In this document: in pieces, positions 27,577-36,875 of the stretch
Layout: every line of letters starts with the position of its first letter
How positions within the stretch are numbered: the first letter of the stretch is position 1
Assembly: GCF_040182365.1 (NCBI RefSeq)
Contig: NZ_CP144460.1
Coordinates: forward strand, 1,364,001 to 1,428,000
Length of the DNA stretch: 64,000 bases
Source of the DNA: Xanthomonas sp. 10-10
GTDB lineage: Bacteria > Pseudomonadota > Gammaproteobacteria > Xanthomonadales > Xanthomonadaceae
Direction of reading: 5' to 3'
Made by a program: the position numbers and the translations under genes
Notes under the pieces: generated by a model
The model's database searches: none
Told to the model about the DNA's origin: nothing
What the model saw: the letters and a program-made list of their open reading frames with translations, nothing else

Positions 27577-27882
27577 GTGAGCCAAGACACCAACGTGCAG
27601 GATGCGGCCACCGGCCCGCAGATCACCCTGTATTCCACCGCCATCTGCCCGTATTGCGTGGCGGCCAAGAATTTCCTAAAGAGCAAGGGCCAGACCTGGA
27701 CCGAGGTGCGGATCGACCTCGACCCGGCCGAGCGCGACAAGATGGTCGCCCTGGCCCGGCGCACCAGCGTGCCGCAGATCTTCGTCGGCGACGTCCATGT
27801 GGGCGGCTACGACGACATGATGGCCATGCATCGCGCCGGCAAACTCGAACCGCTGTTCGCCGCCGCAGGCGGTCAGGCATGA
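27577..27882 (+). CDS. grxC: Glutaredoxin 3
   Basis: A 101-residue dithiol glutaredoxin with active site CPYC (TLYSTAICPYCVAAK) and the cis-proline/GSH-binding segment TSVPQIFVGDVHVGGYDDM. It reduces protein disulfides and glutathione mixed disulfides in the cytoplasm. The GTG start at 27577 is supported by GGAG seven bases upstream; an ATG at 27517 would add 20 residues with no domain. The stop overlaps the next start as ATGA, so the two genes are co-translated. Confidence 0.92.
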   Translation: MSQDTNVQDAATGPQITLYSTAICPYCVAAKNFLKSKGQTWTEVRIDLDPAERDKMVALARRTSVPQIFVGDVHVGGYDDMMAMHRAGKLEPLFAAAGGQA

Positions 27883-28274
27883 GTGCTTCCGACGACGGTA
27901 GCGCCGATCGCCTGCGCGAGTTCACGCAATTCCGCCAGCGCATGAACCAGCGCATCCTGGCCGAGCCCAATCAGGTCGTACGGCGTTTTTTCGCGCTGGA
28001 CACCCAGACCTACCAGGCCGGCGCACTGGACGTGAAGACCAAGGAGTTGCTCGGCCTGGTCGCCTCGATGGTACTGCGCTGCGACGACTGCATCAGCTAC
28101 CACGTGGCGCAGTGCAAGGAAGCAGGCGTCACCCGTGAAGAGTTCTTCGAAACCTTCTCGGTCGGTCTGGTGGTCGGCGGCTCCATCGTGATCCCGCATC
28201 TGCGCCGCGCGGTGGATTTCCTCGATCAGCTCGAAGGCGGCGCACAGCCTCCCGAGCAGCATGCGCATGCCTGA
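27879..28274 (+). CDS. Carboxymuconolactone decarboxylase family (AhpD-like) protein
   Basis: A 131-residue alpha-helical protein of the CMD/AhpD family. It has the redox motif CDDC in MVLRCDDCISYHVAQCKEAGVT, equivalent to the CxxC of AhpD-like disulfide reductases, and the histidine four residues later (YHVAQC). Its overlap with the glutaredoxin gene (ATGA) suggests a role in thiol or peroxide metabolism, not aromatic-ring degradation. The exact substrate is unknown. A hairpin terminator follows about 80 bp downstream. Confidence 0.9.
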   Translation: MSASDDGSADRLREFTQFRQRMNQRILAEPNQVVRRFFALDTQTYQAGALDVKTKELLGLVASMVLRCDDCISYHVAQCKEAGVTREEFFETFSVGLVVGGSIVIPHLRRAVDFLDQLEGGAQPPEQHAHA

Positions 28275-28801
28275 TGGACACCCGTAGGCGGCTGATTGGC
28301 CAGTGCTGGTCAGGATTCGGGATGGGGAGTGGGGATTCGTAAAAGCAGGTCACGCGCCGCCGTTGAGGCGGCGCGTCCCGTTTTGGCAATGCGCTCGGGT
28401 TGCCAGCCGAGAGGGGCTGGGTTGTCTCCTGGCCGCTTGCGGACCTGGCGGCCTGTCGATGAGGGCGCCTGACTGCCGTTGCGATGGCGATAGCCGTCCG
28501 ATAGGTGCGATCGCATCCGGATGGGCGTTGGCGGATCTGGCCGCCTAGGTCCCTCGCTCCGCGGCGTCTTGCCGGCAGCGTTTGGCCGGGCGGCCTGGAG
28601 CGCACGACCGCCGTCGCGCTGCTGAATCGCCTGCTGCAGCAGCAACGCGCTCGCCCTTGCCGGCGAGCCGCGATGCCTTAGACCAAGGTCGGTTTGGGCG
28701 CCGTCACCGGCATCGGGCATAATTGCCGGTGAAACCTCCTTGCGCCGCTTTGCCGGGTTAACGGCTGGCGCTCCCCCCTTCAAGTTCGGAAACCCAACGT
28801 T
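28275..28801. other. Intergenic region with repeat half, terminator and icd promoter
   Basis: Bases 28313-28340 carry one arm of the gggattcggg repeat family. Bases 28353-28384 form a terminator for the grxC operon. The rest, to about 28690, has no recognisable gene. A promoter candidate TTGGGC (28694-28699), 18 bases, CATAAT (28718-28723) lies ahead of icd. Confidence 0.5.
28353..28384 (+). terminator. Terminator downstream of the grxC/AhpD-like pair
   Basis: CGCGCCGCC pairs perfectly with GGCGGCGCG across a five-base loop, followed by tcccgtttt. The T-run is short and slightly displaced. Confidence 0.55.
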
Positions 28802-29809
28802 ATGACGCAGACAATCACGGTCATCCGCGGCGACGGTATCGGCCCGGAGATCATGGATGCCACGCTGTTCGTGCTCGACGCGCTGCAGGCTGGCCTGACC
28901 TACGAGTACGCCGACGCTGGCCTGGTCGCGCTGGAAAAGCACGGCGATCTGCTGCCTGAGTCCACTCTGGCGTCGATCACCAAGAACAAGGTGGCGCTGA
29001 AAAGCCCGCTGACCACGCCGGTCGGCGAGGGCTTCAGCTCGATCAACGTGGCCATGCGTCGCAAGTTCGACCTGTACGCCAATGTGCGTCCGGCCAAGTC
29101 GTTCCCCAATACCAAGTCGCGTTTCGCCGATGGCGTTGACCTGATCACGGTGCGTGAGAACACCGAAGGCGCTTACCTGAGCGAAGGCCAGGAAGTCTCG
29201 GCCGATGGCGAAGTGGCCGTTTCCGGCGCCCGCGTCACCCGCAAGGGCTCCGAGCGCATCGTGCGCTACGCCTTCGACCTGGCGCGCGCCACCGGCCGCA
29301 AGAAGGTCACCGCGGTGCACAAGGCCAACATCATCAAGTCGACCTCGGGCCTGTTCCTGAAAGTCGCTCGCGATGTCGCCATGCAGTACCCGGAAATCGA
29401 GTTCCAGGAAATGATCGTCGACAACACCTGCATGCAGCTGGTGATGCGTCCGGAGCAGTTCGACATCATCGTGACCACCAACCTGTTCGGCGACATCATC
29501 TCCGACCTGTGTGCGGGTCTGGTTGGCGGCCTGGGCCTGGCCCCGGGCGCCAACATCGGTGTCGATGCGGCGATCTTCGAAGCCGTGCACGGCTCAGCGC
29601 CGGACATCGCAGGGCAGGGCAAGGCCAACCCGTGCGCGCTGCTGCTGGGCGCCGCGCAGATGCTGGACCACATCGGCCAGCCGCAGAACGCCGAGCGCCT
29701 GCGCGAAGCGATCGTCGCCACCCTGGAAGCCAAGGACGCGCTGACCCCCGACCTGGGCGGCACCGGCAACACCATGGGCTTCGCCAAGGCCATCGCCAGC
29801 CGCCTCTGA
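28802..29809 (+). CDS. NAD-dependent isocitrate dehydrogenase
   Basis: Oxidative decarboxylation of isocitrate to 2-oxoglutarate in the TCA cycle. The 335-residue protein belongs to the short beta-decarboxylating dehydrogenase group (like mitochondrial IDH3 and isopropylmalate dehydrogenase), not to the 416-residue E. coli Icd. Motifs: VIRGDGIGPEIMD, the substrate site NVAMRRKFDLYANVRP, VRENTEGAYLSEG, AVHKANIIKSTSG, and the metal/nucleotide region TTNLFGDIISDLCAGLVGGLGLAPGANIG followed by FEAVHGSAPDIAG. A homodimeric NAD-specific enzyme of this type is known from Xanthomonas; NAD preference is taken from that family. It is followed by a strong two-way terminator. Confidence 0.93.
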   Translation: MTQTITVIRGDGIGPEIMDATLFVLDALQAGLTYEYADAGLVALEKHGDLLPESTLASITKNKVALKSPLTTPVGEGFSSINVAMRRKFDLYANVRPAKSFPNTKSRFADGVDLITVRENTEGAYLSEGQEVSADGEVAVSGARVTRKGSERIVRYAFDLARATGRKKVTAVHKANIIKSTSGLFLKVARDVAMQYPEIEFQEMIVDNTCMQLVMRPEQFDIIVTTNLFGDIISDLCAGLVGGLGLAPGANIGVDAAIFEAVHGSAPDIAGQGKANPCALLLGAAQMLDHIGQPQNAERLREAIVATLEAKDALTPDLGGTGNTMGFAKAIASRL

Positions 29810-29833
29810 GCGACATCGCTACAGCAAAAAGAC

Positions 29834-29867
29834 AAAAAGAAAGGGCGCCCAGGCGCCCTTTCTTTTT
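29834..29867. terminator. Bidirectional terminator between icd and the Bax-inhibitor gene
   Basis: The arms AAAAAGAAAGGGCGCC and GGCGCCCTTTCTTTTT are exact reverse complements (16 bp) with a 2-base loop. A-run and T-run flank the GC stem, so it works in both directions between two convergent genes. Confidence 0.88.
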
Positions 29868-29900
29868 GCTCGAAACCCGGATGCTCGAGGAACCGCTGTT

Positions 29901-29925
29901 GCGATTCCCGAATCCCGAATCCCGG
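29901..29925. repeat. Single arm of the gggattcggg repeat family
   Basis: gcgattcccgaatcccgaat, then cccgg: three head-to-tail gaatccc units, matching the right arm of the full repeats at 19586-19697 and 59542-59632. It lies directly against the stop codon of the Bax-inhibitor gene. Confidence 0.6.
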
Positions 29926-29926
29926 C

Positions 29927-30688
29927 TCAGTTGCGCGACTGCAGCTTCGACAGCAAGCGCAGGAACTCGATGTACAGCCACACCAGCGTCACCATCAGGC
30001 CGAACGCGCCGTACCACTCCATGTGCTTGGGTGCGCCGTGCTCGACGCCGCTTTCGATGAAGTCGAAGTCCAGCACCAGGTTCAGCGCGGCCACCACGAC
30101 CACGAACAGGCTGAAGCCGATCCCGATCAGACCCGAGTCGTGGATGAAGGGAATGCGCACGCCAAAAAAGCCCAGCACGATGGTCGCCAGATACACCAGC
30201 GCAATGCCGCCGGTGGCGGCCACCACGCCCAGTTTGAAGTTCTCCGTGGCCTTGATCATGCCGCTGCGGTAGGCGAACAGCAGCGCGAACATGGTGCCGA
30301 AGGTCAGCAGCACCGCCTGGAACACGATGCCGTTGAAACGCGCCTCGTAGACCGCCGAGATCGAGCCCAGGAAGAAGCCTTCCACCAGCGCGTACAGCGG
30401 TGCGGTGACCGGTGCCCAGGTCGGCTTGAAGCTGGTCGCCAGTGCGAACACCAGTCCGCCGATCGCACCGGCGATCATGTACAGGCGTGCTGCCGGTAGC
30501 GGCATGCCGTCGGCGCCGATCGATTGCGACCAGGCGAAGGCGGCAGTGAGTACCGCCATCAGCAACAGCAGGCCGGTCTTGTTGACGGTGCCGTTGAGGG
30601 TCATCGCCTGACCATCGCGGGTGACCACCGAGCCGGAGCCGAGGTCGAGGAACGTGGATTCCCGAAGGGCCGGGTTACCGCTACGCAT
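29927..30688 (-). CDS. Bax inhibitor-1/YccA family membrane protein
   Basis: A 253-residue inner-membrane protein with about seven hydrophobic segments from residue 36 on (GLLLLMAVLTAAFAWS to the C-terminal WLYIEFLRLLSKLQ). The family signature region is VYLATIVLGFF...IPFIHDSGLIGIGFSLFVVVVAALNLVLDFDFIE, where the acidic residues near the end are those proposed to gate calcium or proton leak in BsYetJ. The role in bacteria is uncertain (stress, interaction with membrane proteases such as FtsH for YccA). GGAGA lies before the start. Confidence 0.9.
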   Translation of the reverse strand: MRSGNPALRESTFLDLGSGSVVTRDGQAMTLNGTVNKTGLLLLMAVLTAAFAWSQSIGADGMPLPAARLYMIAGAIGGLVFALATSFKPTWAPVTAPLYALVEGFFLGSISAVYEARFNGIVFQAVLLTFGTMFALLFAYRSGMIKATENFKLGVVAATGGIALVYLATIVLGFFGVRIPFIHDSGLIGIGFSLFVVVVAALNLVLDFDFIESGVEHGAPKHMEWYGAFGLMVTLVWLYIEFLRLLSKLQSRN

Positions 30689-30772
30689 AGGTGTTCTCCA
30701 TGAAGGTGGTGCTCGCCGTATGGGTGAGCGTTGCAGTGAGGATACCGGATCGCCCGATTTACACGGAAATGA

Positions 30773-30801
30773 TTGACAGCGAGGCCAATCGTTCCCAAAA
30801 T
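30773..30801 (+). promoter_or_regulatory. Promoter of the tRNA-Pro-Arg-His-Lys cluster
   Basis: TTGACA (30773-30778), 17 bases, CAAAAT (30796-30801): a consensus -35 with a 4-of-6 -10, 38 bases before tRNA-Pro. Confidence 0.65.
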
Positions 30802-30839
30802 AGCCGACCTTTCCAGCCTTCGGGATGGAAGGGTCCCGC

Positions 30840-30916
30840 CGGGGTATAGCGCAGTCTGGTAGCGCGCCTGCTTTGGGAGCAGGATGTCGGGGGTTCGAAT
30901 CCCTCTACCCCGACCA
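30840..30916 (+). tRNA. tRNA-Pro (anticodon TGG)
   Basis: A 77-base cloverleaf: acceptor CGGGGTA/TACCCCG, anticodon stem CCTGC/GCAGG with loop TTTGGGA, T arm GGGGG-TTCGAAT-CCCTC, and an encoded CCA end. First of four tRNAs in a row. Confidence 0.97.
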
Positions 30917-30958
30917 TTCCGAGCTCTTGACGGCGTGGGAATGCGAAGTTCGGTCCGG

Positions 30959-31035
30959 GCGCCCGTAGCTCAACCGGATAGAGCACCGGCCTTCTAAGCC
31001 GGCGGTTACAGGTTCGAGTCCTGTCGGGCGCGCCA
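30959..31035 (+). tRNA. tRNA-Arg (anticodon TCT)
   Basis: A 77-base cloverleaf: acceptor GCGCCCG/CGGGCGC, anticodon stem CCGGC/GCCGG with loop CTTCTAA, T arm ACAGG-TTCGAGT-CCTGT, and an encoded CCA. Confidence 0.97.
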
Positions 31036-31067
31036 TCGGCGGTACGGTAGGAAGCAGGTTTTCAGTG

Positions 31068-31144
31068 GTGGCTGTAGCTCAGCTGGTTAGAGTACTGGAT
31101 TGTGATTCCAGATGTCGGGGGTTCGAGTCCCCTCAGCCACCCCA
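31068..31144 (+). tRNA. tRNA-His (anticodon GTG)
   Basis: A 77-base cloverleaf: acceptor GTGGCTG/CAGCCAC, anticodon stem CTGGA/TCCAG with loop TTGTGAT, discriminator C as expected for histidine, and an encoded CCA. The base just before the acceptor is G, available as the G-1 of tRNA-His. Confidence 0.97.
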
Positions 31145-31228
31145 CTGATAGCAAGAAAGTTTGACCCGATGCGTCGCGGGGTGTTGCAACGAAGCAAAAA
31201 AGCGCATATCATGCGCGACTCAGTTTCA

Positions 31229-31304
31229 GGGCCGTTAGCTCAGTTGGTAGAGCAGTTGACTCTTAATCAATAGGTCCAAGGTTCGAATCCTTGACGGCCC
31301 ACCA
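31229..31304 (+). tRNA. tRNA-Lys (anticodon CTT)
   Basis: A 76-base cloverleaf: acceptor GGGCCGT/ACGGCCC, anticodon stem GTTGA/TCAAT with loop CTCTTAA, T arm CAAGG/CCTTG, and an encoded CCA. Last of the four-tRNA cluster; a terminator follows directly. Confidence 0.96.
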
Positions 31305-31311
31305 GACAGGC

Positions 31312-31345
31312 AGCCACTCAGCGAAAGTTGAGTGGCTGTTTTTCT
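31312..31345 (+). terminator. Terminator of the tRNA cluster
   Basis: AGCCACTCA pairs with TGAGTGGCT across an 8-base loop, followed by GTTTTTCTTTG, eight bases after tRNA-Lys. Confidence 0.85.
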
Positions 31346-31574
31346 TTGTGGCAAGCGCTGGTGCAAGCGGCGCTGCAACCGTGGTGTCGGCATGGACGCG
31401 CGTTCTTGTCTCTGCATCGATCGCATGACATGCGCCACGCTGTCGCGCGCGGTCGACAGGTCCCAGGCAGTAGCTGCCTGGACGTTGCAACGGACCGACT
31501 GACGAGCGGCGGCAGTGTCCTGCGCGCCGTCCGCCGTGGTCTCATCCTGCGTCCGTGGCGCCGTGCGCCTGCCG

Positions 31575-32837
31575 CTAGCGCTGCTTGTCGAGCAGTTGCT
31601 GGCGCACCGCGATGATGCAGCTCTCCTTGGTCAACAAGTGCTCGAGTGCACTGTTGTCTGCGCGATTGCCGCTGCCCAGATCCACCACCGACACCTGCGT
31701 GCTGCCGCGTTGTTTGAATGCAGCGATGGCAGTGGTGGCGTTCTTCAACGGCACCGTGGCGTCATTGGAAGAGCCGCAGAGCAGCGTGCGGGTGCGCGGT
31801 GTCCAGTCCAGCAGATCGTTGCGGGCAAGATCCTTGCGGAAGGCGTTGTTCGGGTTGCGCGCAAAGTCGTTGTAGAAACTCGGCTGGAAGTAGCTGCGCA
31901 CCTTGTCGATGGTTGGCAGCGAATCGCCGAGCGCCAGGTCGGTCAGGTCATGCGTGCCGGGGAAGAGCGCTTCGACCTTTCCGGCCCACGGGTCCTGGAA
32001 GACCTGCGACGGCGCCAGATAGAGGTTCTGGTAGGCGTGCTGCATACCGACCAGTGCGTAGGTTGCCAGCACCAGTCCGAAGCTGCTTTCGCCTACCGCG
32101 TTATGCCCGCTCCAGCTGTCCAGGAAGCTCTGGCTGAGCGCGTAAGGCCCGGAGATCGGTGCGCTGGCAACCAGGTTGAACTCCTTGGAGAAATGCGCCT
32201 CGATTTCGCGCTGGGTTGCCATCGCGGCGTGTCCGCCTTGCGAATACCCCGCCAGCATGACCTTGCCCGACAGCGGCGTGTTCAAGCGTGTCAGCACCTG
32301 CCGTGCGGCGCGCATCGCGTCGATACTTGCACTGGCCTCGCTGGCGGCATGTAGATACGGATGGAAGGCATAGTTGGATTTGCCCAGTCCCAGGTAATCG
32401 GTGCTCACCACCACATAGCCCTGGCCGGCGAGCCGGGTGACCAACGGGTCATCGCCCTTCGCGTCGCGAATTTCCTTCGCCTGTTCTGCAGTACGTAGTG
32501 GTTCGGTGCCCTGGTCCCAGCCAAGCAGGGGATAGGGTCCGTTGCAGGTTGCGCCGCCCGGCACCAGCAACACGGCCGACGCGGTGGCTGGCTCTCCGTG
32601 CACGCCGATCGTTGCATAGGTGAATTCGGCAACGCGGACATCGCATCTGGGCTGCTCGGCGGCCTTCTCGTCGGGCAGCAACGCGGCAAGCGCGCTGCGG
32701 GTATAGCTGGTGAGGAAATTGCTGTTGAGCAAGGTACCTCGTGCGGGCGATGCCAACGCCATCGCGGGTAACAGCGCCAGGGCAGTTGCAATGGCGGTAA
32801 ACAGGCCGGACGACTTGCGAAGGTGTGTCTGAACCAT
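31575..32837 (-). CDS. Secreted lipase / alpha-beta hydrolase
   Basis: A 420-residue exported hydrolase. The signal peptide spans about residues 1-29 (TAIATALALLPAMALAS). The alpha/beta core has VLLVPGGATCNGPYPLLGWDQG, YVVVSTDYLGLG and the nucleophile elbow GYSQGG at 197-202 (Ser199). The acidic residue and histidine are likely in LLCGSSNDATVPL and the C-terminal region. Overall layout fits the secretory lipase group, including a lid-like insertion of about 80 residues after the nucleophile. Type II secretion is plausible for a plant-associated xanthomonad but is inference. AGGA lies before the start at 32837. Confidence 0.86.
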   Translation of the reverse strand: MVQTHLRKSSGLFTAIATALALLPAMALASPARGTLLNSNFLTSYTRSALAALLPDEKAAEQPRCDVRVAEFTYATIGVHGEPATASAVLLVPGGATCNGPYPLLGWDQGTEPLRTAEQAKEIRDAKGDDPLVTRLAGQGYVVVSTDYLGLGKSNYAFHPYLHAASEASASIDAMRAARQVLTRLNTPLSGKVMLAGYSQGGHAAMATQREIEAHFSKEFNLVASAPISGPYALSQSFLDSWSGHNAVGESSFGLVLATYALVGMQHAYQNLYLAPSQVFQDPWAGKVEALFPGTHDLTDLALGDSLPTIDKVRSYFQPSFYNDFARNPNNAFRKDLARNDLLDWTPRTRTLLCGSSNDATVPLKNATTAIAAFKQRGSTQVSVVDLGSGNRADNSALEHLLTKESCIIAVRQQLLDKQR

Positions 32838-33659
32838 GATGCATTTCCTCAGCGAGGTTGCCCCGTGACCGGGGTGTTGGGGATTGGCAAGGCGCTTGAC
32901 GGTGATGTCGGTCGATAGCAAGACACGATGTTTCTCGACTGCCATACGTGTGCACTGTTCGCGACCGCAGTCGGCGACGAGCCATTGCCACGCGTTGGTC
33001 GTGAATGTTCGACGGCGATGCAGTCGATGTGGTGGTAGCCAGAAATGCCGGGACGTTCGGGTCGCCAGACTATGGGCTTGTGGATCGGGCAAGGATTCCG
33101 CATCCGCGAAGCGCGCACTCCCGGCGCGAACGCGAGATGCTCGGGTCACCCCATCGCCGGGATGTGTTTATCGGGTAACGGCTACGCCAGGAAATGTGGG
33201 GTCGATAGCCGACCCATGCAGATGCGCTGCGTATAAGTGCATATGGGCATGCGAGCGACGCCAGCGACGACGTTGCATCGGCGCGTATCAGCGATTCGAT
33301 CTGGAATAGCGCCTTGCAGGCGGTGTTCCGAAGCGAGCGCTGCATGCAGAGGATGCGTCGCGTACCTATGCAGCAGCGACGGTCATCAGGCAGAGCTGTC
33401 GGAATAGTCGGTCATCAGGCACGCGCAGATCGATAAGACAGCGCTGTAACCGATGGATTGCACGCTTCGGCACCATCAAGTCTCGCATGGCGATTTGCAG
33501 GCAGGCGCACTTGTCCTCGATCCATCGCTCATCGCCGACGCCACCCGTGTCCGCCTGTTGCCGTTGCCGGAACAGTAAGACTCACCGCAGCCGAGCTGCC
33601 GGCCATCATGCAGTCAGCACGGTCTACGCGTTGCTCGTGCGCGCATCCGCAAGCGCCAA
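32838..33659. other. Intergenic region upstream of the lipase, no gene recognised
   Basis: About 820 bases between two minus-strand genes. Possible frames are short and compositionally unlike proteins. A 13-bp direct repeat cggtcatcaggca occurs at 33380-33392 and 33409-33421. The lipase promoter should lie here, but no clear -35/-10 pair stands out to me. Confidence 0.45.
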
Positions 33660-34934
33660 TCAGGCGTCGGCAGGTTGCAGTCGTGGGAAGGCAAGCGTAA
33701 AACGCGCGCCCAGACCCGGTGCCGACGTCACATCGACAAATCCGCCGGCCTGCCGGACTGCGCTGTACACCTGCGCCAGGCCCAGACCCGCGCCCTTGTC
33801 CGCGCTTTTGGTGGTGAAATAAGCCTCGAATAACCGCGATTGCACATCGCTATTCATGCCATGTCCATCGTCGGCGACTGCGATGGTGACGTACTCCCCA
33901 GCGGGTTTTGTCAGGCTGGCTTCGGCGTCTGTCACGCTTGTATGGCCGGTCTCCACGCGGATGGTATTGCCGCTGTTGCATGCATCGCGCGCATTGATGA
34001 CCAGGTTGAGTACTGCGCGCTCGAGGGTGTGCTGGTCAACCATGGCGCAACATGCGCCTGCGTCGTTGCGGACCTGCAGGCGCAAGTCCGCGCCGATGAC
34101 CTGCTCCAGCAGCGGGGTGAGCTGTGCTGCCAATGCGCCCAGGTCGACCACGTCGGGGCTGTAGGGATACTGGCGCGAGAAGCCCACCAGGCGTTGCGCC
34201 ATCACCGAGCCGTGCTGCAATGCTGCGTCGGCAACCCCGAGCAACTTGGTGTCCTGCGCATCGATCTTCCCGCGCTGGACCACCAGGTCGATCGCCGAGG
34301 TAGCGGCCTGCAGCACATTGTTCAGATCGTGCACGACGCCGGCCAGCAGTTGCCCGACCGCCTCGCCCTTTTGTGCCTGCTCGGAGATCTTTTCGGCAGC
34401 GCCTTGCGCGGCGCGCGCAATGTCCAGATCGTCTTCGATGCGTTCGCGCAGATCGCGCAGGTTATGCAGCTCGGTCGACAGGGTGTCCGCGCGCGTGCGC
34501 GCCAGCATCAGCGCGTCCATGGAGAATTCGCGCTCTGCCTTCAGGGTGCGATCCAGCGTGTGGAAAGCCGCTTCCAGCGCACGGCGGTCGGAGATGTTCT
34601 TGCTGACCGCCAGGATTGCCTCGACGTTGCCGGCCTCGTCGAACAGTGGGCTGGTGACCACCTGCCAGGTCTGGCGTACGCCTGCGAAGTTGACGCAGCT
34701 GGCCTCGAATTCATGGATCGAGCCCGCCAGCGATGCCGCCAGCGCCGTATCGACCAACGCGACGGCCTCGGCCGGCCAGAACTCCCGCCAGGGGCGAGAA
34801 AGCATCTGCTCCGGACCACTGGCGCCCAGGGCGGTCAATCCATTGACATTGACCGCTGTGATCCGCCCGTCGAGGTCGATCTCTTTGATGCAGTCTCGCG
34901 ACAGTGCCACGATCTGACGGTATCGGTCTCTCAT
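33660..34934 (-). CDS. PAS-domain sensor histidine kinase, soluble
   Basis: A 424-residue cytoplasmic kinase without membrane segments. An N-terminal PAS domain (about 1-120, DLDGRITAVNVNGLTALG ... ILAVSKNISDRRA) leads to a long coiled coil (about 120-190), then a HisKA domain with probable phosphoacceptor H202 in AGVVHDLNNVLQA, the HDLNN variant of hybrid-type kinases. The ATPase domain has LNLVINARDACNS (N box), VADDGHGMNSDV (G1), FTTKSADKGAGLGLAQVYSAV (G2). No response regulator is adjacent, so its partner is unknown. The start at 34934 gives MRDRYRQIVALSRD with the PAS domain intact; longer starts exist but add nothing recognisable. Confidence 0.87.
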   Translation of the reverse strand: MRDRYRQIVALSRDCIKEIDLDGRITAVNVNGLTALGASGPEQMLSRPWREFWPAEAVALVDTALAASLAGSIHEFEASCVNFAGVRQTWQVVTSPLFDEAGNVEAILAVSKNISDRRALEAAFHTLDRTLKAEREFSMDALMLARTRADTLSTELHNLRDLRERIEDDLDIARAAQGAAEKISEQAQKGEAVGQLLAGVVHDLNNVLQAATSAIDLVVQRGKIDAQDTKLLGVADAALQHGSVMAQRLVGFSRQYPYSPDVVDLGALAAQLTPLLEQVIGADLRLQVRNDAGACCAMVDQHTLERAVLNLVINARDACNSGNTIRVETGHTSVTDAEASLTKPAGEYVTIAVADDGHGMNSDVQSRLFEAYFTTKSADKGAGLGLAQVYSAVRQAGGFVDVTSAPGLGARFTLAFPRLQPADA

Positions 34935-35204
34935 TGCGACAGCGCGCTCTCTGGGCTTGGGTTTAACGGAATTTTCGCAAATATTGACGCAGTCATGCGC
35001 ACGCGACATCACCGGGTTTGGGCTGGAATCAGGCTGGCAGCGTAAACCGTTCAGTCGAGTCCGGTTCGCACTGGTCTCCAGAAAGCAAGGGCAGGCGGTC
35101 GCGTGCCGGCCTGCCACAGACCAGTCGCACCGCCTTGCCGGCCCGTTCGCAGCGCTTTTTCTTTGCCGGCATCCCTGCAACAATGCGCAGGCACCTGCGA
35201 CATC

Positions 35205-35289
<85 letters not shown>

Positions 35290-35487
35290 ATGCAGTGCGG
35301 CCGTGAGTGCTCCGGCCGCTGCAGCTCCCGCAAACCGGCTTCAGGCTGCAGGCGCCATTGCGCGCGTCCCGCTGGTAGCCGCCGCCGTTATCGGCGAAAC
35401 TACAAGGCTCGGCGGCTTTCTCGCCATCCGTCAACCCGCATCTTCCATCTCGTGCCGACGCTTGTGCAGTCGGTGGCAGGAGTCAAC

Positions 35488-36780
35488 ATGCAAGCATCGA
35501 TCGAATCCACCGGCAATCTGGAACGCCGCCTGACCTTCACCCTGCCGCAGGAGCGTCTGGAGACCCACGTCGGCGGTCGCCTGCGCGAGCTGGCGCGGAC
35601 CACGCGCATCAAGGGCTTCCGTCCCGGCAAGGTGCCGACCAAGGTCATCGAGCAGCGCTTCGGTCAGCAGGTGCGTGCCGAGGCGATGGAAGGTCTGTTG
35701 CGCGAAACCTTCGACTCGGCCGTGCGCGAGCACTCGCTGCGTCTGGCCGGTAACCCGCGCATCGACCAGGGCGAAAGCGACTTCGACTTCGTCGCCACCT
35801 TCGAAGTGGTGCCCGACTTCGGCGATATCGATGTCGCCACGCTGTCGGTGGTGCGTCACACCGCCGAAGTGACCGATGCCGACATCGACCAGATGATCGA
35901 AAACCTGCGCCTGCAGCGCCGGACCTGGAACCCGGTCGAGCGCGGCGCGCAGGTCGGCGACCTGGTGGCGCTGGAGACCTGGTCGCAGGCCGGCGACGAG
36001 CGTCTGCCAGCCGAAGGCGTGGAGACCGGTAGCAGCGTGCTGGGCTCGGGCGTGATGTTCGACCAGATTGAAAAGGGCCTGGAAGGTCTGGCCAAGGGCG
36101 AAGACAAGACCCTGACTGTCGATTTCCCGGCCGAATGGCGCGTGCCGCAGCTGGCCGGCAAGACCGTGCAGGTGCACGTCAAGGCGGTCGAAGTGTCCGA
36201 GCCGGTGCTGCCGGTGGTGGACAAGGAGTTCATCAAGAGCTTCGGCGTCAAGAGTGGCGATGCCGAGCAGTTCCGCGCCGATATCCGCACCAACCTGGAG
36301 CGCGAGCTCAAGGGCGCGCTGATGAACCGCCTGCGTCGCGAAGTGGGCGAGCAGCTGATCGCCGCTTACGCGCACGTCGAAATGCCGCCGCGTCTGGTCG
36401 AGAACGAGGCCCGTTCCATGCTGGCCCAGCAGGTCGAGCAGGTGCGTCGCAGCGGGCGCGATCCGGGCCAGGTGCCGGACGATGCCTACCAGGGCTTCAT
36501 GGATGCCGCCGGCAAGCGCGTGCTGGTCGGCCTGCTGGTCGGCGAAGTGGCCCGTCGCAACGAGCTGCGCCTGGAATCCAAGCGCGTCAGCGAAACGCTG
36601 CGTCTGATCGCTTCCACCTACGAAGAGCCGGAACAGGTCATTGAGATGTACCGTAACGACCCCCAACTGATGGGTGGGCTGCAGAGCCGTGTGATGGAAG
36701 AGCAGGTGATCGACTGGATCGCCGAGCGCGCCCAGCATACCGAGCAGCCGCTGTCGTTCCAGGACGCCATTCGCGTCTGA
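35488..36780 (+). CDS. tig: Trigger factor
   Basis: Ribosome-associated chaperone and peptidyl-prolyl isomerase, 430 residues. The N-terminal ribosome-binding domain carries the signature near residues 43-50 (KGFRPGKVP, the GFRxGxxP loop). The FKBP-like PPIase domain is at about 150-240 ([16 protein letters not shown] ... [11 protein letters not shown]), and the helical C-terminal arm follows. AGGAG precedes the start at 35488; longer in-frame sequence upstream overlaps the tRNA-Leu 3' region and is not credible. It heads the tig-clpP-clpX-lon group. Confidence 0.96.
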   Translation: MQASIESTGNLERRLTFTLPQERLETHVGGRLRELARTTRIKGFRPGKVPTKVIEQRFGQQVRAEAMEGLLRETFDSAVREHSLRLAGNPRIDQGESDFDFVATFEVVPDFGDIDVATLSVVRHTAEVTDADIDQMIENLRLQRRTWNPVERGAQVGDLVALETWSQAGDERLPAEGVETGSSVLGSGVMFDQIEKGLEGLAKGEDKTLTVDFPAEWRVPQLAGKTVQVHVKAVEVSEPVLPVVDKEFIKSFGVKSGDAEQFRADIRTNLERELKGALMNRLRREVGEQLIAAYAHVEMPPRLVENEARSMLAQQVEQVRRSGRDPGQVPDDAYQGFMDAAGKRVLVGLLVGEVARRNELRLESKRVSETLRLIASTYEEPEQVIEMYRNDPQLMGGLQSRVMEEQVIDWIAERAQHTEQPLSFQDAIRV

Positions 36781-36838
36781 TGCGGTAGCAAGAGAAGGAC
36801 TGCGCCCTGCAGGATCGGGGGCGTGGATGTCGAACACG

Positions 36839-36860
36839 GGCAGCGGCACAGGCCGCTGCC
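36839..36860 (+). promoter_or_regulatory. Stem-loop between tig and clpP
   Basis: GGCAGCGGC-ACAG-GCCGCTGCC, a perfect 9-bp stem with a 4-base loop, ends 15 bases before the clpP start and has no T-run. It may shape processing or translation of a tig-clpP message. Confidence 0.5.
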
Positions 36861-36875
36861 ACAACGGGAAGACTG

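Noticed and set aside
33380-33421. A 13-bp direct repeat as a possible CRISPR or operator
   Set aside because: Only two units, 16 bases apart, with no cas genes and no further copies; too little to call.
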